Part shown: in pieces, positions 1-12,000 of the stretch
Layout: each line of letters begins with the position of its first letter
Position numbering within the stretch: the stretch's first letter is position 1
From: Carnegiea gigantea
Lineage: Eukaryota; Streptophyta; Magnoliopsida; Caryophyllales; Cactaceae
NCBI GenBank assembly: GCA_029747015.1
Contig: JAKOGI010000562.1
Location: forward strand, 338,501 to 402,500
DNA length: 64,000 nt
Direction: 5' to 3'
Position numbers and translations under genes: made by a program
The notes under the pieces: model-generated
What the model saw: the letters and a program-made list of their open reading frames with translations, nothing else
Database searches by the model: none
Told to the model about the DNA's origin: nothing

Positions 1-42
1 TTAATGTTAATATCAATATTAATAATTATTATGATAATATTA

Positions 43-74
<32 letters not shown>

Positions 75-470
75 ATAATATTTATAATTAATAATAATTA
101 ATAATTTGAATATTAATATTAATAATTATTATCATTATTATTTGTATTAATAAGAATTATTTTTGTAATTATTATTATTAATTATTATTAATATTGATAA
201 TTATTATAATTAATTATTATTATTAACAATTATTAATAATAATTATTATAATTATTATAAATTATAAACTATAAATTATTATTATTAATTATTAATGTTA
301 CCTAATAATAATATTAACAATAATTATTTTTAATGTTAATAATAATAATAATTAATTATTAATATTAATAATAATTATTATTATTAGTAATAATAATGTT
401 TATTATTATTATTATTATCATTAATATTACTATTATTGTTATTATTAATCATTGTTAATCATTATTATTT
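1..470. repeat. ATT/AAT-rich low-complexity tract
   Basis: Almost entirely A and T, arranged as degenerate ATT, TTA and AAT trinucleotides on both strands. It has no coding potential. It reads as a decayed trinucleotide microsatellite rather than a unique sequence, and it may continue beyond the left edge. Confidence 0.85.
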
Positions 471-896
471 TTTAAAATGAAATAGATTTGAGTCCATTCC
501 ATAATCTATAACCAAATAATAAGGATTGGAACTTGATTCCATTCCTTTTCCCTCCAAACATATGAGTTTAGGATTCAAGTTTCACCCTTCATCCCTCAGG
601 GATCATAACTTGATTCCATTCCATTCCATTTTTTCTCACCAAACAGGGCTTAAAATAACTTCCTGATTGTATTTATTTAAATTTCAAATTTTAAAAATTA
701 CTTAGTGTCTCACTATCCTAGCAACCTTGAGTTCTCTCTTTCCTCAACTTCCATTGACTCTATCACCTATATCCCTCCCTGTCTCACGCAATCAAATGCT
801 CCCCACGTCTTCACCCCACGTCTCTATTCAATCTTATTCTCCAAGTTCTCATATCCATCTATTTAAACCCTCTCCACCAACTTAACTCTTTCTATC
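471..896. other. Non-coding spacer with a MITE-like edge
   Basis: No gene is seen. Short direct repeats of CATTCCATTC type occur at 596-632 and the segment holds ACCAAACAGGGC near 640-651, a motif often seen at ends of plant hAT-like MITEs. No matching inverted end was found, so an element is not claimed. Confidence 0.4.
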
Positions 897-902
897 ATGA
901 TA

Positions 903-1642
<740 letters not shown>

Positions 1643-1710
1643 GGACAACCCGGTGCACAAGCATCCCGTGTTCATGCAGGATTCAGGGAATGGCTCCATC
1701 CTAAGGAAAA
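1643..1710 (-). mobile_element. SINE 3'-end fragment (Au-like)
   Basis: The segment starts GGACAACCCGGTGCACAAG and continues with CATCCCGTGTTCATGCAGG and a diverged GG-rich stretch. This is the complement of the conserved 3' half of Au-type plant SINEs, with its paired GTGCACCGGG end. The tRNA-like head with boxes A and B is missing, so this is a truncated copy on the minus strand. Family assignment is from memory of the motif; a consensus alignment would settle it. Confidence 0.5.
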
Positions 1711-2155
1711 TTCTGAATATAAATTAAAAATAAAGAAATTTGACATAAATTATCTAAGTGCAACATGGAAGAGTAACAAATCAATAAATTGAACTTTGAA
1801 AAGTAAATAAATCTATATTATAATTTAGATGTAGTCCTTTGCTTATATGGCGTTATAATAAAACTGCTATGTCCATGTGGCGCATCTACATTCATTCCCT
1901 CCTTTTTACTTATTTTTAAATTTAAACATTAATTTATAGTGAAAATTCTCCAGATTTTATTGAAATGATGAATGAAAAGCAAAATCTTGATACCGTACAA
2001 TTACATGAAATATTATTTCTTTATAAAAATTGACACTTAATCATTAATTTATGACATATTTGTCATTTATGACAAGTTTCATTAATATGTGCTGACTAAA
2101 TTAAAGAAAAAATTAAATCTATATTGTAATTACCAAATATTCCAAATGAAAAAAG
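1711..2155. other. AT-rich intergenic stretch
   Basis: No gene or RNA is seen. The DNA is unstructured apart from short A/T runs. Confidence 0.55.
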
Positions 2156-2656
2156 GGCAAGTTCGGCAAGAGGATTTTGGGTAGCATTTGGCGTTTTGAC
2201 TAAATTAATACACTCATCAGGTAATTTTTAGTGTTCGGTAACATAGTACTTTGACTAGCATTTTAAGTAGCGTTTATCGTTTTAAACAATGTTGAAAAGC
2301 TAATAGTATTAACGTTTGATATTTAAAAGTAGCATTTCATATTTTTTAGCAAAAAAATATCCTTTAAAAATTTTATGCTTGGCAATTATCTACATTCTTT
2401 TATGTCAATTTATATTAATCAGCTAGCATAATAGCTAAATTTACTGAATACATTAGTTTCAACTGCTCATCTAAACAGTTATCTGCTAACAGTTAAATTA
2501 GAAACGTTATTCGCTATCTGAGCCACTATCCACTACTTGAACCGTTATCCACTACCTAAACAGCTAATTATGCCGAACAGGGCCTAAAAAGTAAGTGATT
2601 AGTATATTGATTTGGTCAAAATACTGAGCACTACTTAAAATGCTATTACCGAATAC
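2156..2656. mobile_element. hAT-like MITE cluster
   Basis: Two pairs of inverted ends with the GTTCGG core are visible. One pair is GGCAAGTTCGGCAAGA at 2156 and the complement of TTATGCCGAACAGGGCC ending at 2584. The other is GTGTTCGGTAACATAG at 2231 and the complement of GCTATTACCGAATAC ending at 2656; both of its arms carry an AGCATTTTAAGTAG-type stretch. The two pairs overlap rather than nest, so the region is probably a rearranged cluster of related hAT-like non-autonomous elements. No coding sequence is present. Confidence 0.45.
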
Positions 2657-2905
2657 GGCATTAGAAAGAAAATCTTTCATGTTTAATCTTTTTTTTAATC
2701 AAATGTTTAATATGTTTTGATTTATGACACACAACATTATTTCTGTTTTCTATTTTTAAAATGAGATTAATTATGACAATAGCTTAAGACTAATCGACTC
2801 TAAAAAATAGAAAAAAAATAATTAATTATTTAAAAATTTGATTGAATGACACGTACTAAAAATTAGAGAGTTTTGATACAAAAACGGATATATATATGTA
2901 TATAT

Positions 2906-2946
2906 ATAAAGCGGGATCCACACTGGGAGGAGGTGTTGTTGTTGTC

Positions 2947-2947
<1 letters not shown>
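2906..2947 (+). mobile_element. RTE/TS-type retroposon tail fragment
   Basis: AAGCGGGATCCACACTGGG followed by AGGAGGTGTTGTTGTTG is nearly the complement of the better preserved copy at 16427-16470. The (TTG)n end is typical of TS SINEs and plant RTE LINEs. Only about 40 bp remain, so this is a severely 5'-truncated copy, embedded in AT dinucleotide repeat. Confidence 0.6.

Positions 2948-2992
<45 letters not shown>
2948..2992. repeat. (AT)n(GT)n compound microsatellite
   Basis: AT dinucleotides pass directly into GT dinucleotides just after the TTG tail of the retroposon fragment. Confidence 0.9.
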
Positions 2993-3306
2993 TAATATTA
3001 GGTGCTTAAGCTTTTTTTACATACAATTGCAATGCCTAATTTTTCAACAATTAATACAGGTGCTAAATTTTAGGAAAAAATGTATTTTCAATCAAAAATG
3101 TTATTAATATTCTTGATTTTGCCATTTCGTTTAGGATGAAAAGTTTGACAATTGTTAAGGGATTCATGTTTTTTTTTTCCCCCCAAAAAAAAAACCTACT
3201 GTTTGTCATATCTTTATATTATAAATACTAAAATGTATAAGGGCTTAAGAATGCTTCCCTCCCTCAATACTTTTATTAGAGTGAATTAAGGAATTTAATA
3301 TAAAAA

Positions 3307-3590
3307 TACCTACTTTCTCTCTCCTTAATGTGAAGACTATCCAATTAATTTTTAATATTTATCTAAAATTATTTTTTTACACGTAACCCTCTCTCTCTCT
3401 CCCTCTCTCTCTATCTCTCTCTCATAGAATTATTTTTTTAATGTTTGACTACCTATTTTCTCTCTCCCTAATGTGAAAACTACTCAATTAGTTTTTAATA
3501 TTTATCTAGAATTATTTTTTTACACGTGATCCCCTCTCTCTCTCCCCCTCTCTCTATCTCTCTCTCATAAAATTATTTTTTAATGTTTGA
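3307..3590. repeat. 143-bp tandem duplication, CT-rich
   Basis: The block from TACCTACTTTCTCTCTCC at 3307 recurs from 3450 with the same order: a 'TTAATGTGAA' or 'CTAATGTGAA' stretch, a 'TTTATCTA' stretch, a long CT dinucleotide tract and ATTATTTTTT. A third, single copy lies at about 6640-6780. Confidence 0.8.
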
Positions 3591-4007
3591 CAAAATTATC
3601 TAATTCTTTTTGTTAGGTTTTTATCATATTAATTAATGACTATATCTAATGAAAATTATTAACAACCCATTAATGTGAGGAAAAATAGTAGGTAATTTAA
3701 CTAATTACATTAAACTTTATATCTTTATCTTCATATTATAAAAAATAACAATATATGTGGTTGTCCATCATTTCCTCCTCTAATCTATGGTACTTTTAAT
3801 CTCATGCAATCCTAAACTTTAGGTTGTTGATGGTTTTTCTCTTTAGTTTAATTAACACAATTGTAGTAAATTATTTATATTTTGTATATATTTTTCTTCT
3901 GTCTATTAGCAATAACTTTTTCCTAATGGTAGTTTAAGTTTCTTTACTTAATTTTGCTCATACCCATTTATCTGTATTATATTTGATATCTAACATTTGC
4001 AGTGTTA

Positions 4008-4052
4008 TACACACACACACATATATATGTATGCATATATATATAATATAAA

Positions 4053-4107
<55 letters not shown>
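4008..4107. repeat. (AC)n/(AT)n microsatellite
   Basis: ACACAC passes into AT dinucleotides with a few TAATA interruptions. It sits at the left edge of the MITE-like module. Confidence 0.9.
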
Positions 4108-4112
<5 letters not shown>

Positions 4113-4118
4113 GAAAAG

Positions 4119-4676
4119 TTAAATATTGCCCTAAAGGCAATATTTAAGTAGTATTTATTCTATAGGAGATTTCATAAACTTTTAATTACAATAATACTTG
4201 GCGATAGTAATTAATATACTAATTTTGCACTTCCTAAATTACCCTCCATATAATTATTTTCTCATAACTTTTCTGTCTCCTCTATGCTACTCATTCGGTC
4301 CCTAGAAGCAAAAAACATTTATATTAGTTCTCATATCTACAATTCTTTGGTCACTATTTCTGGATTAGGGTTCACCATTCCCATAATTTTTCACATTTTC
4401 TTTGGGGTTTTTTTAATTATATGATGTTCGTGAAATTCTCACCGGAGGTGAATGAGAACAGTGAAAATTGAATTTTTACGAAACACAATGGAAATCGAGT
4501 CATAAAGGGTGATTTCATCAAGTAAAAAGTAGTTTTAATTATCATCGCATTTATTACAGTTTAGGAATTAATTTTTTTGCTGCATTTAATGATGTTCAGT
4601 AGAATTTGTTAATAATAAAAGTAGGTAAAGTCTTTTAACTAACCCTCTTATCCATTGCTCTTAGGGCAACATTTAT
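4119..4676. mobile_element. MITE with GCCCTAA inverted ends
   Basis: The left end TTAAATATTGCCCTAA and the right end TTAGGGCAACATTTAT are inverted complements at 14 of 16 positions. The element separates two AT microsatellites that are continuous in the paralogous module at 7157-7271, so it looks inserted. A partial second copy at about 5390-5895 keeps the right end and lacks the left. No TSD is obvious because the flanks are simple repeat. No coding sequence was seen. Confidence 0.55.
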
Positions 4677-4683
4677 CAGTTTC

Positions 4684-4744
<61 letters not shown>
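4684..4744. repeat. (AT)n microsatellite
   Basis: About 60 bp of uninterrupted AT dinucleotide between the MITE end and the 'TTCCCTACGATGC' module. Confidence 0.95.
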
Positions 4745-4747
<3 letters not shown>

Positions 4748-5902
4748 CCTACGATGCAAACATTGAATCGAAGAAATTTTGAATATTTTGGGCACTACAA
4801 TAATTAATGTTTGACTTTTATTTTGCAAGATCCAACAAATCAAGGGGATGATATGTGAACAAAACACATTGACATTTGGAAATTGTTTAGCGGTCAGGTA
4901 CATACAAATTTTACATTTATATAATTAAGATTTAATTTTTCCTCTGTATGTGTACATAAATTTACCAACTCCCCACCCCCCAGAAAACTATAAAAGTCCA
5001 TACTACAAAACTGAGAAGTTTGATTAATTGATTAATTAAAAATCTTATCCTGCTTACACTAATATTATATATTATATAAATTCAACTTCTCAGTGTTTCT
5101 ATCCAACAAAAAAAAATTCTTAATTTTCTTTCCAATATCGAATAGCATACTTAGAGTATTATTTGTAGAAAATTTTATTTTTTTATTTTAAATTTTGAAC
5201 AACATTATACACTTTGTTTATAATATTAATACATATTTATATTAAATTTTTACTGTTTAGATGCCCGTGCAAACGCATGGGTTTTATACGTAGTAAAATA
5301 AAATGTGCTCAAAAATTTTCCCTCCTTCGATTCTAAAACATGAGGCATTGATGCATGTGGTCCATTGATCTCTTCCAAAATGAAATTTTAGTAACTTTTA
5401 ATTACAATAATACTTTGCGATAGTAATTAATATACTAATTTTACACTTCCTAAATTACCCTCCACATAATTATCTCCTCATTACTTTTCTCTCTCCTCTA
5501 TGCTGCTCATTCGGTCCCTAGAAGCAAGAAACATTTATATTAATTCTCATATCTATAATTCTTTGGTCACTATTTTTGGATTAGGGTTCACCCTTCCCAT
5601 AATTTTTTATATTTTATTTAGGTTTTTCTTTAATTATACGACATTTGCGATAATCCTCGTCGGAGGTGAATGAGAACCGAAGGAATTGAATTTTTACGAA
5701 ACAAAATGGGAATCGGGTGATAAAGGGTGATTTTGTCAAGTAAAAGTAGTTTTAATTATCATCGCATCTATTACAGTTTAAGAATTAATTTTTTTTGCTG
5801 TATTTAATGATGCTCAGTAGAATTCATTAATAATAAAAAGTAGGTAATGTCTTTTAACTAACACTCTTATCCATTGCCCTTAGGGCAACATTTATCAGCT
5901 TC

Positions 5903-5932
5903 GCGCACGCGCGCGCGCGCGCACACACACAC

Positions 5933-6001
<69 letters not shown>

Positions 6002-6013
6002 ATATATATATAT
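5903..6013. repeat. (GC)n(AC)n(AT)n compound microsatellite
   Basis: CGCGCACGCGCGC, then ACACACAC, then a long AT dinucleotide tract. The alternating purine-pyrimidine GC/AC part could in principle adopt Z-DNA. It lies at the same place as the simpler AT tracts in the other two module copies. Confidence 0.9.
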
Positions 6014-7156
6014 TATATATTCTTTACAATGCAAACATTGAATCGAAGAAATTTTGAATATATCTGGACACTATAATAACTAATGTTTGACTTTTATTTT
6101 GCAAGGCCCAACAAATCAAGGAGATATGTAAATAAAACGCATCGACCTTTGGAAATTGTTCAACGGTAAGATACGTATGTATTTTACGTCTATATAATTA
6201 AGATTTAATTTTTCCTCGGTGTGTGTACGTAAATTTACCAACCTCCTAGAAAACTATAGAAGTCAATACTACAAAATCGATAAGTTTAATTAATTAATTA
6301 ATTAAAAACCTTATCCTGCTTATACTAAGATTATATATTATATAAATTCAACTTCTTAGCTTTCCTATCCAACCAAAAAAAATTCTTATTTTTCTTTCTA
6401 ATATCAAATAGCATACCTAGAGTATTGTTTGTAGAAAGATTTATTTTTTATTTTAAATTTTGAACAACATCATACACTTTGTTTATAATATTAATACATA
6501 TATTAAATTTTTACTATTTAGATTTCTGTGCAAATGCACGGGTTTTGTACGTAGCAAAATAAAATAGGCTCAAAAATCTCAATCTTTCATTCAAAAAATA
6601 TACTAATTTTTTTAGGGGGGAAAAAAATATCTCATGTCTTCTTATTTTCTCTCTCCTTAATGTGGAAACTACCTAATTAGTTTTTACTATTTATCTAAAA
6701 AAATAGAGTTAGTTTTTTCACGTAATCCTCTCTTTCTCTCTCTCTCTCTCTAATAGAATTATTTTTTAATATGTGATACAATTATGAAATTATTTTTGTT
6801 AGATTTTCATCACATTAATTATTGACTATACCCAATGAAAATTAATAACAACCCATTAATGTGAAGAAAAATATCAGGTAATTTAACTAACTACACTAAA
6901 CTTTATATCTTTATCTTCATATTATAAAAAATAATAATATACGTAGTTGTCCATCCTTTTCTCTTCTAATCTATGGTACTTTTAATCTCATACAATTCTA
7001 AACTTTTAATAAATACAATTGTGGTAAATTATTTACATTTTGTATATATTTTTCTTTGTCTATTAACTATAATTTTTTTCTAATAGTATTTTAAGTTTTA
7101 TTACTTAATTTTGTTCATCCCACTATATGTATTATATTTGATATCTAACTTTTGCA

Positions 7157-7206
7157 GTGAAATAAATATGTATGTATGTATGTATACATATGTATGTGTG
7201 TGTGTC

Positions 7207-7271
<65 letters not shown>
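7157..7271. repeat. (GTAT)n(GT)n(AT)n compound microsatellite
   Basis: GTATGTAT units, then GTGTGTGT, then about 55 bp of AT dinucleotide. In this copy the CT-rich and hairpin-ended modules are joined directly by the microsatellite, with no MITE between them. Confidence 0.9.
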
Positions 7272-7274
<3 letters not shown>

Positions 7275-7787
7275 TTCTCCATGATGCAAATATTGAATCA
7301 AAAATTTGAACATATTTGGGCACTAGAATAATTAATGCTTGACTTTTATTTTGCAAGGTCCAACAAATCAAGTGGACGATATGTAAATAAAATGCATCAA
7401 ACTTTGAAAATTATTTAGCAGTAAGGTACACACGTATTTCACGTCTATATAATTAAGATTCAATTTTTCCTTTAGCATGTACGTAAATTTACCAACTCTC
7501 CCCCTCCCAAAAATACAGAAGTCAATACTACAAAATTGAGAAGTTTAATTAGGTGATTAATTAGAAAACTTATCTTGCTTACGCTAAGATTATATATTAT
7601 ATAAATTCAACTTCTTAGTTTTCCTGTCCAATAAAAAAAATTCTTAGTTTTCTTACATATATCAAATGACATACTTACAGTATTGTTTATATAAGATTTT
7701 TATTTTTATTTTTATTTTTGTTTAACTTTATCCACTTTGTTTATAATATTAATACATATTTATATTAAATTTCTACTATTTAGAGTT

Positions 7788-7815
7788 CCCGTGCAAACGC
7801 ACGGGTACAAACTAG
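7788..7815 (+). other. Helitron 3' terminus (hairpin plus CTAG)
   Basis: CCCGTGC, loop AAAC, GCACGGG, then TACAAACTAG and a following T. Stem length, spacing to the end, the CTRR terminus and the T at the insertion site fit the plant Helitron pattern. Two degenerate versions near 5272-5293 and 6532-6553 keep the hairpin but end ACGTAG instead of CTAG. Confidence 0.7.
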
Positions 7816-8320
7816 TTCTTTGAAATCTTTATATGTAAAAATGATTGGAGGGTTAAGAGGCTAGGAATCAACAATTCCAACTTTCTGCTTGAATCCCACC
7901 CATTACATGAGCATAGTAGAAATTTGTTCACATTTTAAATTTTGAAATCGGGATGGAGGTAGTTGCAACTTATGAGGTCAGATATTGAGCTACAAGCAAT
8001 TTATCTCCCTATCTCTCAAAAGCCTATCATTGATAATGGTTACTTACTTAATCCACTACTGGGGGAAGGATGACTACCCACCCCTATAATACTACTTTCG
8101 CTTTCCCACTGTGGATGTACAACTCTAAACATAAGAAACGATTTCTATCTCTGTTTCATCAGCTCCAATTCCCATTTATTCCCAATAAAGTTTCAAAAAA
8201 TTAAAAAAAAAAAATCCTATAACAATGTTTAAGATTAACCACAATCGGATAAAGGATCGCAGATGGGGAATCTAGGCCTAAGTTTTACTTGCTAATTTTG
8301 GGAAACTTAATTTATTTTTC
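7816..8320. other. Intergenic stretch
   Basis: Mixed-composition non-coding DNA. No gene, RNA or repeat boundary is recognised. Confidence 0.55.
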
Positions 8321-8360
8321 ATATATATATATATATATATAGTGTGTGTACATATATATA

Positions 8361-8428
<68 letters not shown>

Positions 8429-8469
8429 CTATATATATAATATACATACATACATATATATATACATAC

Positions 8470-8548
<79 letters not shown>
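8321..8548. repeat. (AT)n/(GT)n/(CATA)n microsatellite
   Basis: About 230 bp of AT dinucleotide with short GTGT, CATACATA and TAATA interruptions. Open frames here read as Tyr-Ile repeats and are not genes. Confidence 0.95.
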
Positions 8549-8550
<2 letters not shown>

Positions 8551-9581
8551 TTACTTATTTATTTTGCATTGTAGATTCTAAATTAAGATGTTGCTTTCCT
8601 TGGTGAATAAATTGACAATATGATTGTTCTTGCCACCCTTCATGGATATGGCATTATATACTTTTCAAACACTTTCTAATTTTAATTTTGATATTTTTCT
8701 TCCTTCCATGTGAAGAAAGCATATTATTTATTGTGATTAAAAAGAAGAATGTGATATTATTTCCTCAAAATTATTTTTAAACAATAAATTCACAAAATAT
8801 TGACAATATGAATTATGCAAATAGAAGGCTACTTTCTCAAACATTAGTTAGCAAACGTAATTTTGAAACTAATAAGTTTTGTTAGTATCAAGTATCAACA
8901 AACAATGTGTTAAATATTTAAATAATATGGCAAGTCTACTATGATGGGTTATGGGTACATGGACACTTCATCTACATATTGTTTTTATTGTTTTCTTTTA
9001 CTCTTTTGGTCTGAATCTTTATTTTTCTAAATGTTGATTAATACTTTTGTTTTTCTGCACTTACTTCAAATAATTTAGTTAATTTATTCTCTCAGCTCTG
9101 CTTTTTTTTTTTGGGGGGGGTGCAATTTCTCTGCTTCTCCTATGAATCTTTCATTTTAAATATCTTTACTTTGAGTTTACTCTTTTAATAATTAATGTCC
9201 TATTTTTCTATTCAATAACAATCATTTTTTTAACCCGTAATTAAAAGGATATAAAACAATCCAATTTACAAAACAAATCCAAATCCATATAAAACGAATA
9301 GATGTTAAATATGATAAAAGTATTAAATTTGACATTGTGAGAAATCTATAATAATTTTTAGTGAGGTACTTAAATTTATTCCCCTAACATACATTGAAAC
9401 AATTGTTTTACACTCTCAAATATCTGAAACAATTTTTTTAAGGTTTTATATGTGATTGAAAGGGTGAAAATTATTTTAAAAATTTGAGGCTTGAAAATTT
9501 CTTTCTTTCTTTTTCTCAGAAGATTTGAAAATTTATTTGACATAAGTCAAGGGCTACAATAAAATGACTCTCATTGCATGG
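8549..9581. other. AT-rich intergenic stretch
   Basis: No gene is seen. A poly-T run directly followed by a poly-G run sits at about 9102-9120. Confidence 0.55.
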
Positions 9582-9591
9582 GAATGAACAA

Positions 9592-9703
9592 CCCCTTAGG
9601 GCAGTCTAACAGTAGAATGATTGGTTTTCAAAAAGGGAGACCAGGGTTCGATTCTCCTTAGATTGTGTCCATGCATAAAATTTACCGACTAAAAAAAAAA
9701 TGA
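9592..9703 (+). mobile_element. Short tRNA-like SINE with TSD
   Basis: A box B-like GGTTCGATTC lies at 9645-9654, preceded by a weak box A-like GGCAGTCTAACAGTAGAA. The copy ends in a short A tract at 9691-9700. It is flanked by GAATGAACAA (9582-9591) and GAATGAGCAA (9704-9713), a 9-of-10 target-site duplication typical of LINE-driven insertion. At about 110 bp it is short for a plant SINE. It is not a functional tRNA gene because no cloverleaf is apparent. Confidence 0.6.
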
Positions 9704-9861
9704 GAATGAGCAATTATACACGATCACTTGTCACTTTTATCTCATATTACATTGTTATATAATTTTATTATTCTATAATATTAATTAGTCTAATCTTTAC
9801 GTATCCTAGGGGAAAAAACGTAATGCATCCTAATAATATTTATTATTTTTTTAATTGAGAC

Positions 9862-9891
9862 GCCCCATGTAAACACATGAGCACAAACTAG
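9862..9891 (+). mobile_element. Degenerate Helitron-like 3' end
   Basis: CCCCATGT, loop AAAC, ACATGAG, then CACAAACTAG. It resembles the terminus at 7788-7815 with a decayed stem and the same ACAAACTAG end. The next base is C, not T, and no 5' end was found, so only a terminal fragment is proposed. Confidence 0.4.
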
Positions 9892-10570
9892 CAAAGTATA
9901 AATGGATTGCATGATAATTGTTGATAATTGTTGAATTCATTGATAATTGTTGAAATCAATGTCACTCCTAATACATTTATGCATATATTCATGTCCCTTA
10001 TTTGCAGACCAACTGGCCCTCTTAGTCTGTCTTTTGGACGCCCACACCTTACAACTCTAATGAATTTTCAAAACAATTAAGTCCTAACTTATTATTAGCT
10101 GATACGTAAATTATTTTTAAAACCAATACTCAAATCTTATAAACGTAACTTTTTGAAATAAATATGTTACATTCAACAATATTTTACACTAACATATGAG
10201 TGTAAATAACTTATCTATCTACAAAATAAATTTCTATTTACCATACTTGAAAATAACATTACTTAAGTTTCATAAGAAGAAGATAAAATTTATTTTGAAT
10301 AATTTGCTGTGATTTCTCGCAAGCGTACGGTTTATTGCTGTAGTATTTGATGGTGTCGTCCTTAGATCGAGATGGGTTATAATATTAGGTTGCAAGAACC
10401 GCTCGGGCATAAAAATTAATTACACTACCAATTGACTACTTTAATAACACGAATTTAATGGCAAGTAATATTATTGGTTAATCAAAATCGACCAAACAAG
10501 CTTCTCTACACACAAAATCAGTTTAATAATCGGGGGATAGCCATTGCCATTCAAAATGTAACAGATAATG
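9892..10570. other. Intergenic stretch with possible LTR fragment
   Basis: No gene is seen. TTTCTCGCAAGCGTACGG at about 10313-10330 resembles a motif common in plant retrotransposon non-coding ends, but no element boundaries were found. Confidence 0.35.
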
Positions 10571-10980
10571 GGCATGTTCAGTAAAAGTAGCTGTTTTAGT
10601 AATGGTTAGCTGTTAGCAGTTTTACTAGCGATTAGTTATGACGCACTAGTGGTTAGTAGTTATCTATTCAATTAGCGATTTAAAATAAATACGTATGGTG
10701 AATGTAGCTGTTGAAGTAGCAGAGTTATGTAAAATGACTAAAAGGGGCACAATAAATAAATGTTGTTAGTAAATAAAAAGAAGAATTTTATAATTTGCAA
10801 TGCAAACACTTGGTAGAGGTTCTTAAAAGCTACTTTCATTAGCTTTTGAAAAATACTACGTAAACCTCTAACCACTACCTCATTCACTAGTTTACTGAAG
10901 ACTATTAAGTAGTGGTTCACAATATTTTGACCACTACAAACTACTAACCTCTACTTCAACCTCACTTGCCGAACATAGCC
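10571..10980. mobile_element. hAT-like MITE
   Basis: The ends GGCATGTTCAGTAA and the complement of TTGCCGAACATAGCC are inverted and belong to the GTTCGG-type family seen at 2156-2656. The interior is rich in short AGTAG/CTACT words on opposite strands and would fold back. AATG flanks both sides directly, but a full 8-bp TSD is not visible. Confidence 0.55.
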
Positions 10981-10984
10981 AATG

Positions 10985-11765
10985 TCTAGTTCTTTTTCTT
11001 TTTCTTTGGACTACAAAGGGAGTAACGGGTGAAAGACATCAGAAGTGACATTGAAAACTGATTAAACTAATGACGGCAAATGAAAAAAACGTATAATCAA
11101 GCAGAAAATTCCAGGTACTCAACCAGGACCCTAAAGAATGAAGATTGCAACTTAAACAACTCAAAAGAACCAAAAGGGTAACATTTGATTATAGCACACG
11201 TTACATCCAGTGGCAAAGTCAAGAGTTTAGAGGAGGGGTGAAGGAAATAAAATGATAATTGTGGTTGAGTGATATCGTTCCCACTTTCTTCATTCAATAG
11301 TAAGTTTTCGAATTTAGAATTTGCAGAGAATGATGATTCTTTAGTTGAAATATTTATGCATTTTGAGTTAGAATTTAAATTAACCCACCAATTAAACGAC
11401 TTTAGGATTAAATTTGACAAATTAAACTCATAAATTAAAACCAAAAAGTAAATTAACCTCAAGTTAAAGGATTAATCAGCAAGTTGAACTACTGATGTTA
11501 ATAAAGTGCTAAAGTGCTATCTTTTTGAAATATTGATATACTTAGACCCAGAATTGAAATTAAACTCACAAATTACAAAAAATTTAGAATTGAAATTCGC
11601 AAATTAAACTCATAAATAGACTTTAAGAGAATTAAATTTACAAATTAAGGATTGAATAATAAATTGAAGTGAATTAAAGTACTAAGTTATAATTAATAGA
11701 CGTTGAACTTTAAATTAAAGATATGCTATTGAGCAAAAAATAAAGAAAACGAAAAGCTACTGACC
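10985..11765. other. Diverged repeat of AAATTAAACTC words
   Basis: Non-coding, with many repeats of AATTAAACTCA and AATTGAAAT. It resembles, in the opposite orientation, the stretch at 56290-56490, so both are probably copies of one interspersed repeat. Confidence 0.4.
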
Positions 11766-12000
11766 GAAAAAAATAAAGGAAAAATTGGACACCCCCACGC
11801 AGGATTCAAACCCACAACGTCCTCAACCACTGAGCCACATGGCCCACGTGACACGCGCTCCAACCACTAGGCTAAATACATCCTCAAGAAGATGGTTGCG
11901 GCAATATTATTTATTACTATTTTATTTTTTTTCAGCATACTAATTTTTTTCCTTGGCAGGGGAGGGGTGTCAGAACCGTCAGTTGACACCACCGACGCCT
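11766..12000 (-). repeat. Interspersed repeat with tRNA-like heads
   Basis: Read on the minus strand, GTGGCTCAGTGGTTGAGG and GTGGGTTTGAATCCTG look like boxes A and B. A second A-like motif, TAGCCTAGTGGTTGGAG, lies just upstream. The neighbouring TCAACTGACGGTTCTGACA stretch matches the 56075-56092 region, where AACTGACACCCCTC occurs in the same arrangement. It is probably a diverged SINE-like or composite plant repeat. No complete tRNA fold is claimed. Confidence 0.45.

Larger units (their letters stand above)
4177..6577. repeat. 1.2-kb tandem duplication
   Basis: Unit 1 (4177-5316) and unit 2 (5393-6577) share the same order: 'AACTTTTAATTAC' start, right end of the MITE-like module, AT microsatellite, 'GATGCAAACATTGAATCG' module, hairpin, and a shared 3' flank ending GCTCAAAAAT. 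Because the homology continues past the hairpin, the duplication copied flanking DNA and is not two independent insertions. Confidence 0.7.
3211..7815 (+). mobile_element. Composite Helitron-like non-autonomous element
   Basis: The right end has the hallmarks of a plant Helitron: a 7-bp stem hairpin, then ten bases, then CTAG followed by T. The left candidate end is A followed by TCTTTATATTATAAATAC at 3211, which fits the 5'-TC and A/T insertion rule. No RepHel frame is present, so it would be non-autonomous. Internally it is made of repeated modules: a CT-rich module at about 3307-4000 and 6640-7155, a hairpin-ended module at 4745-5293, 6019-6553 and 7271-7815, and a MITE-like module at 4119-4676 with a partial copy at 5390-5895. 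An alternative is several separate Helitron copies, the last running from TCTTTATC at 6908 to 7815. The 3' end is the firm part and the 5' end is inference. Confidence 0.5.

Noticed and set aside
9592..9703. Possible tRNA gene
   Set aside because: Box B is good, but no acceptor stem or cloverleaf is visible and a TSD with an A tail shows a retroposon.
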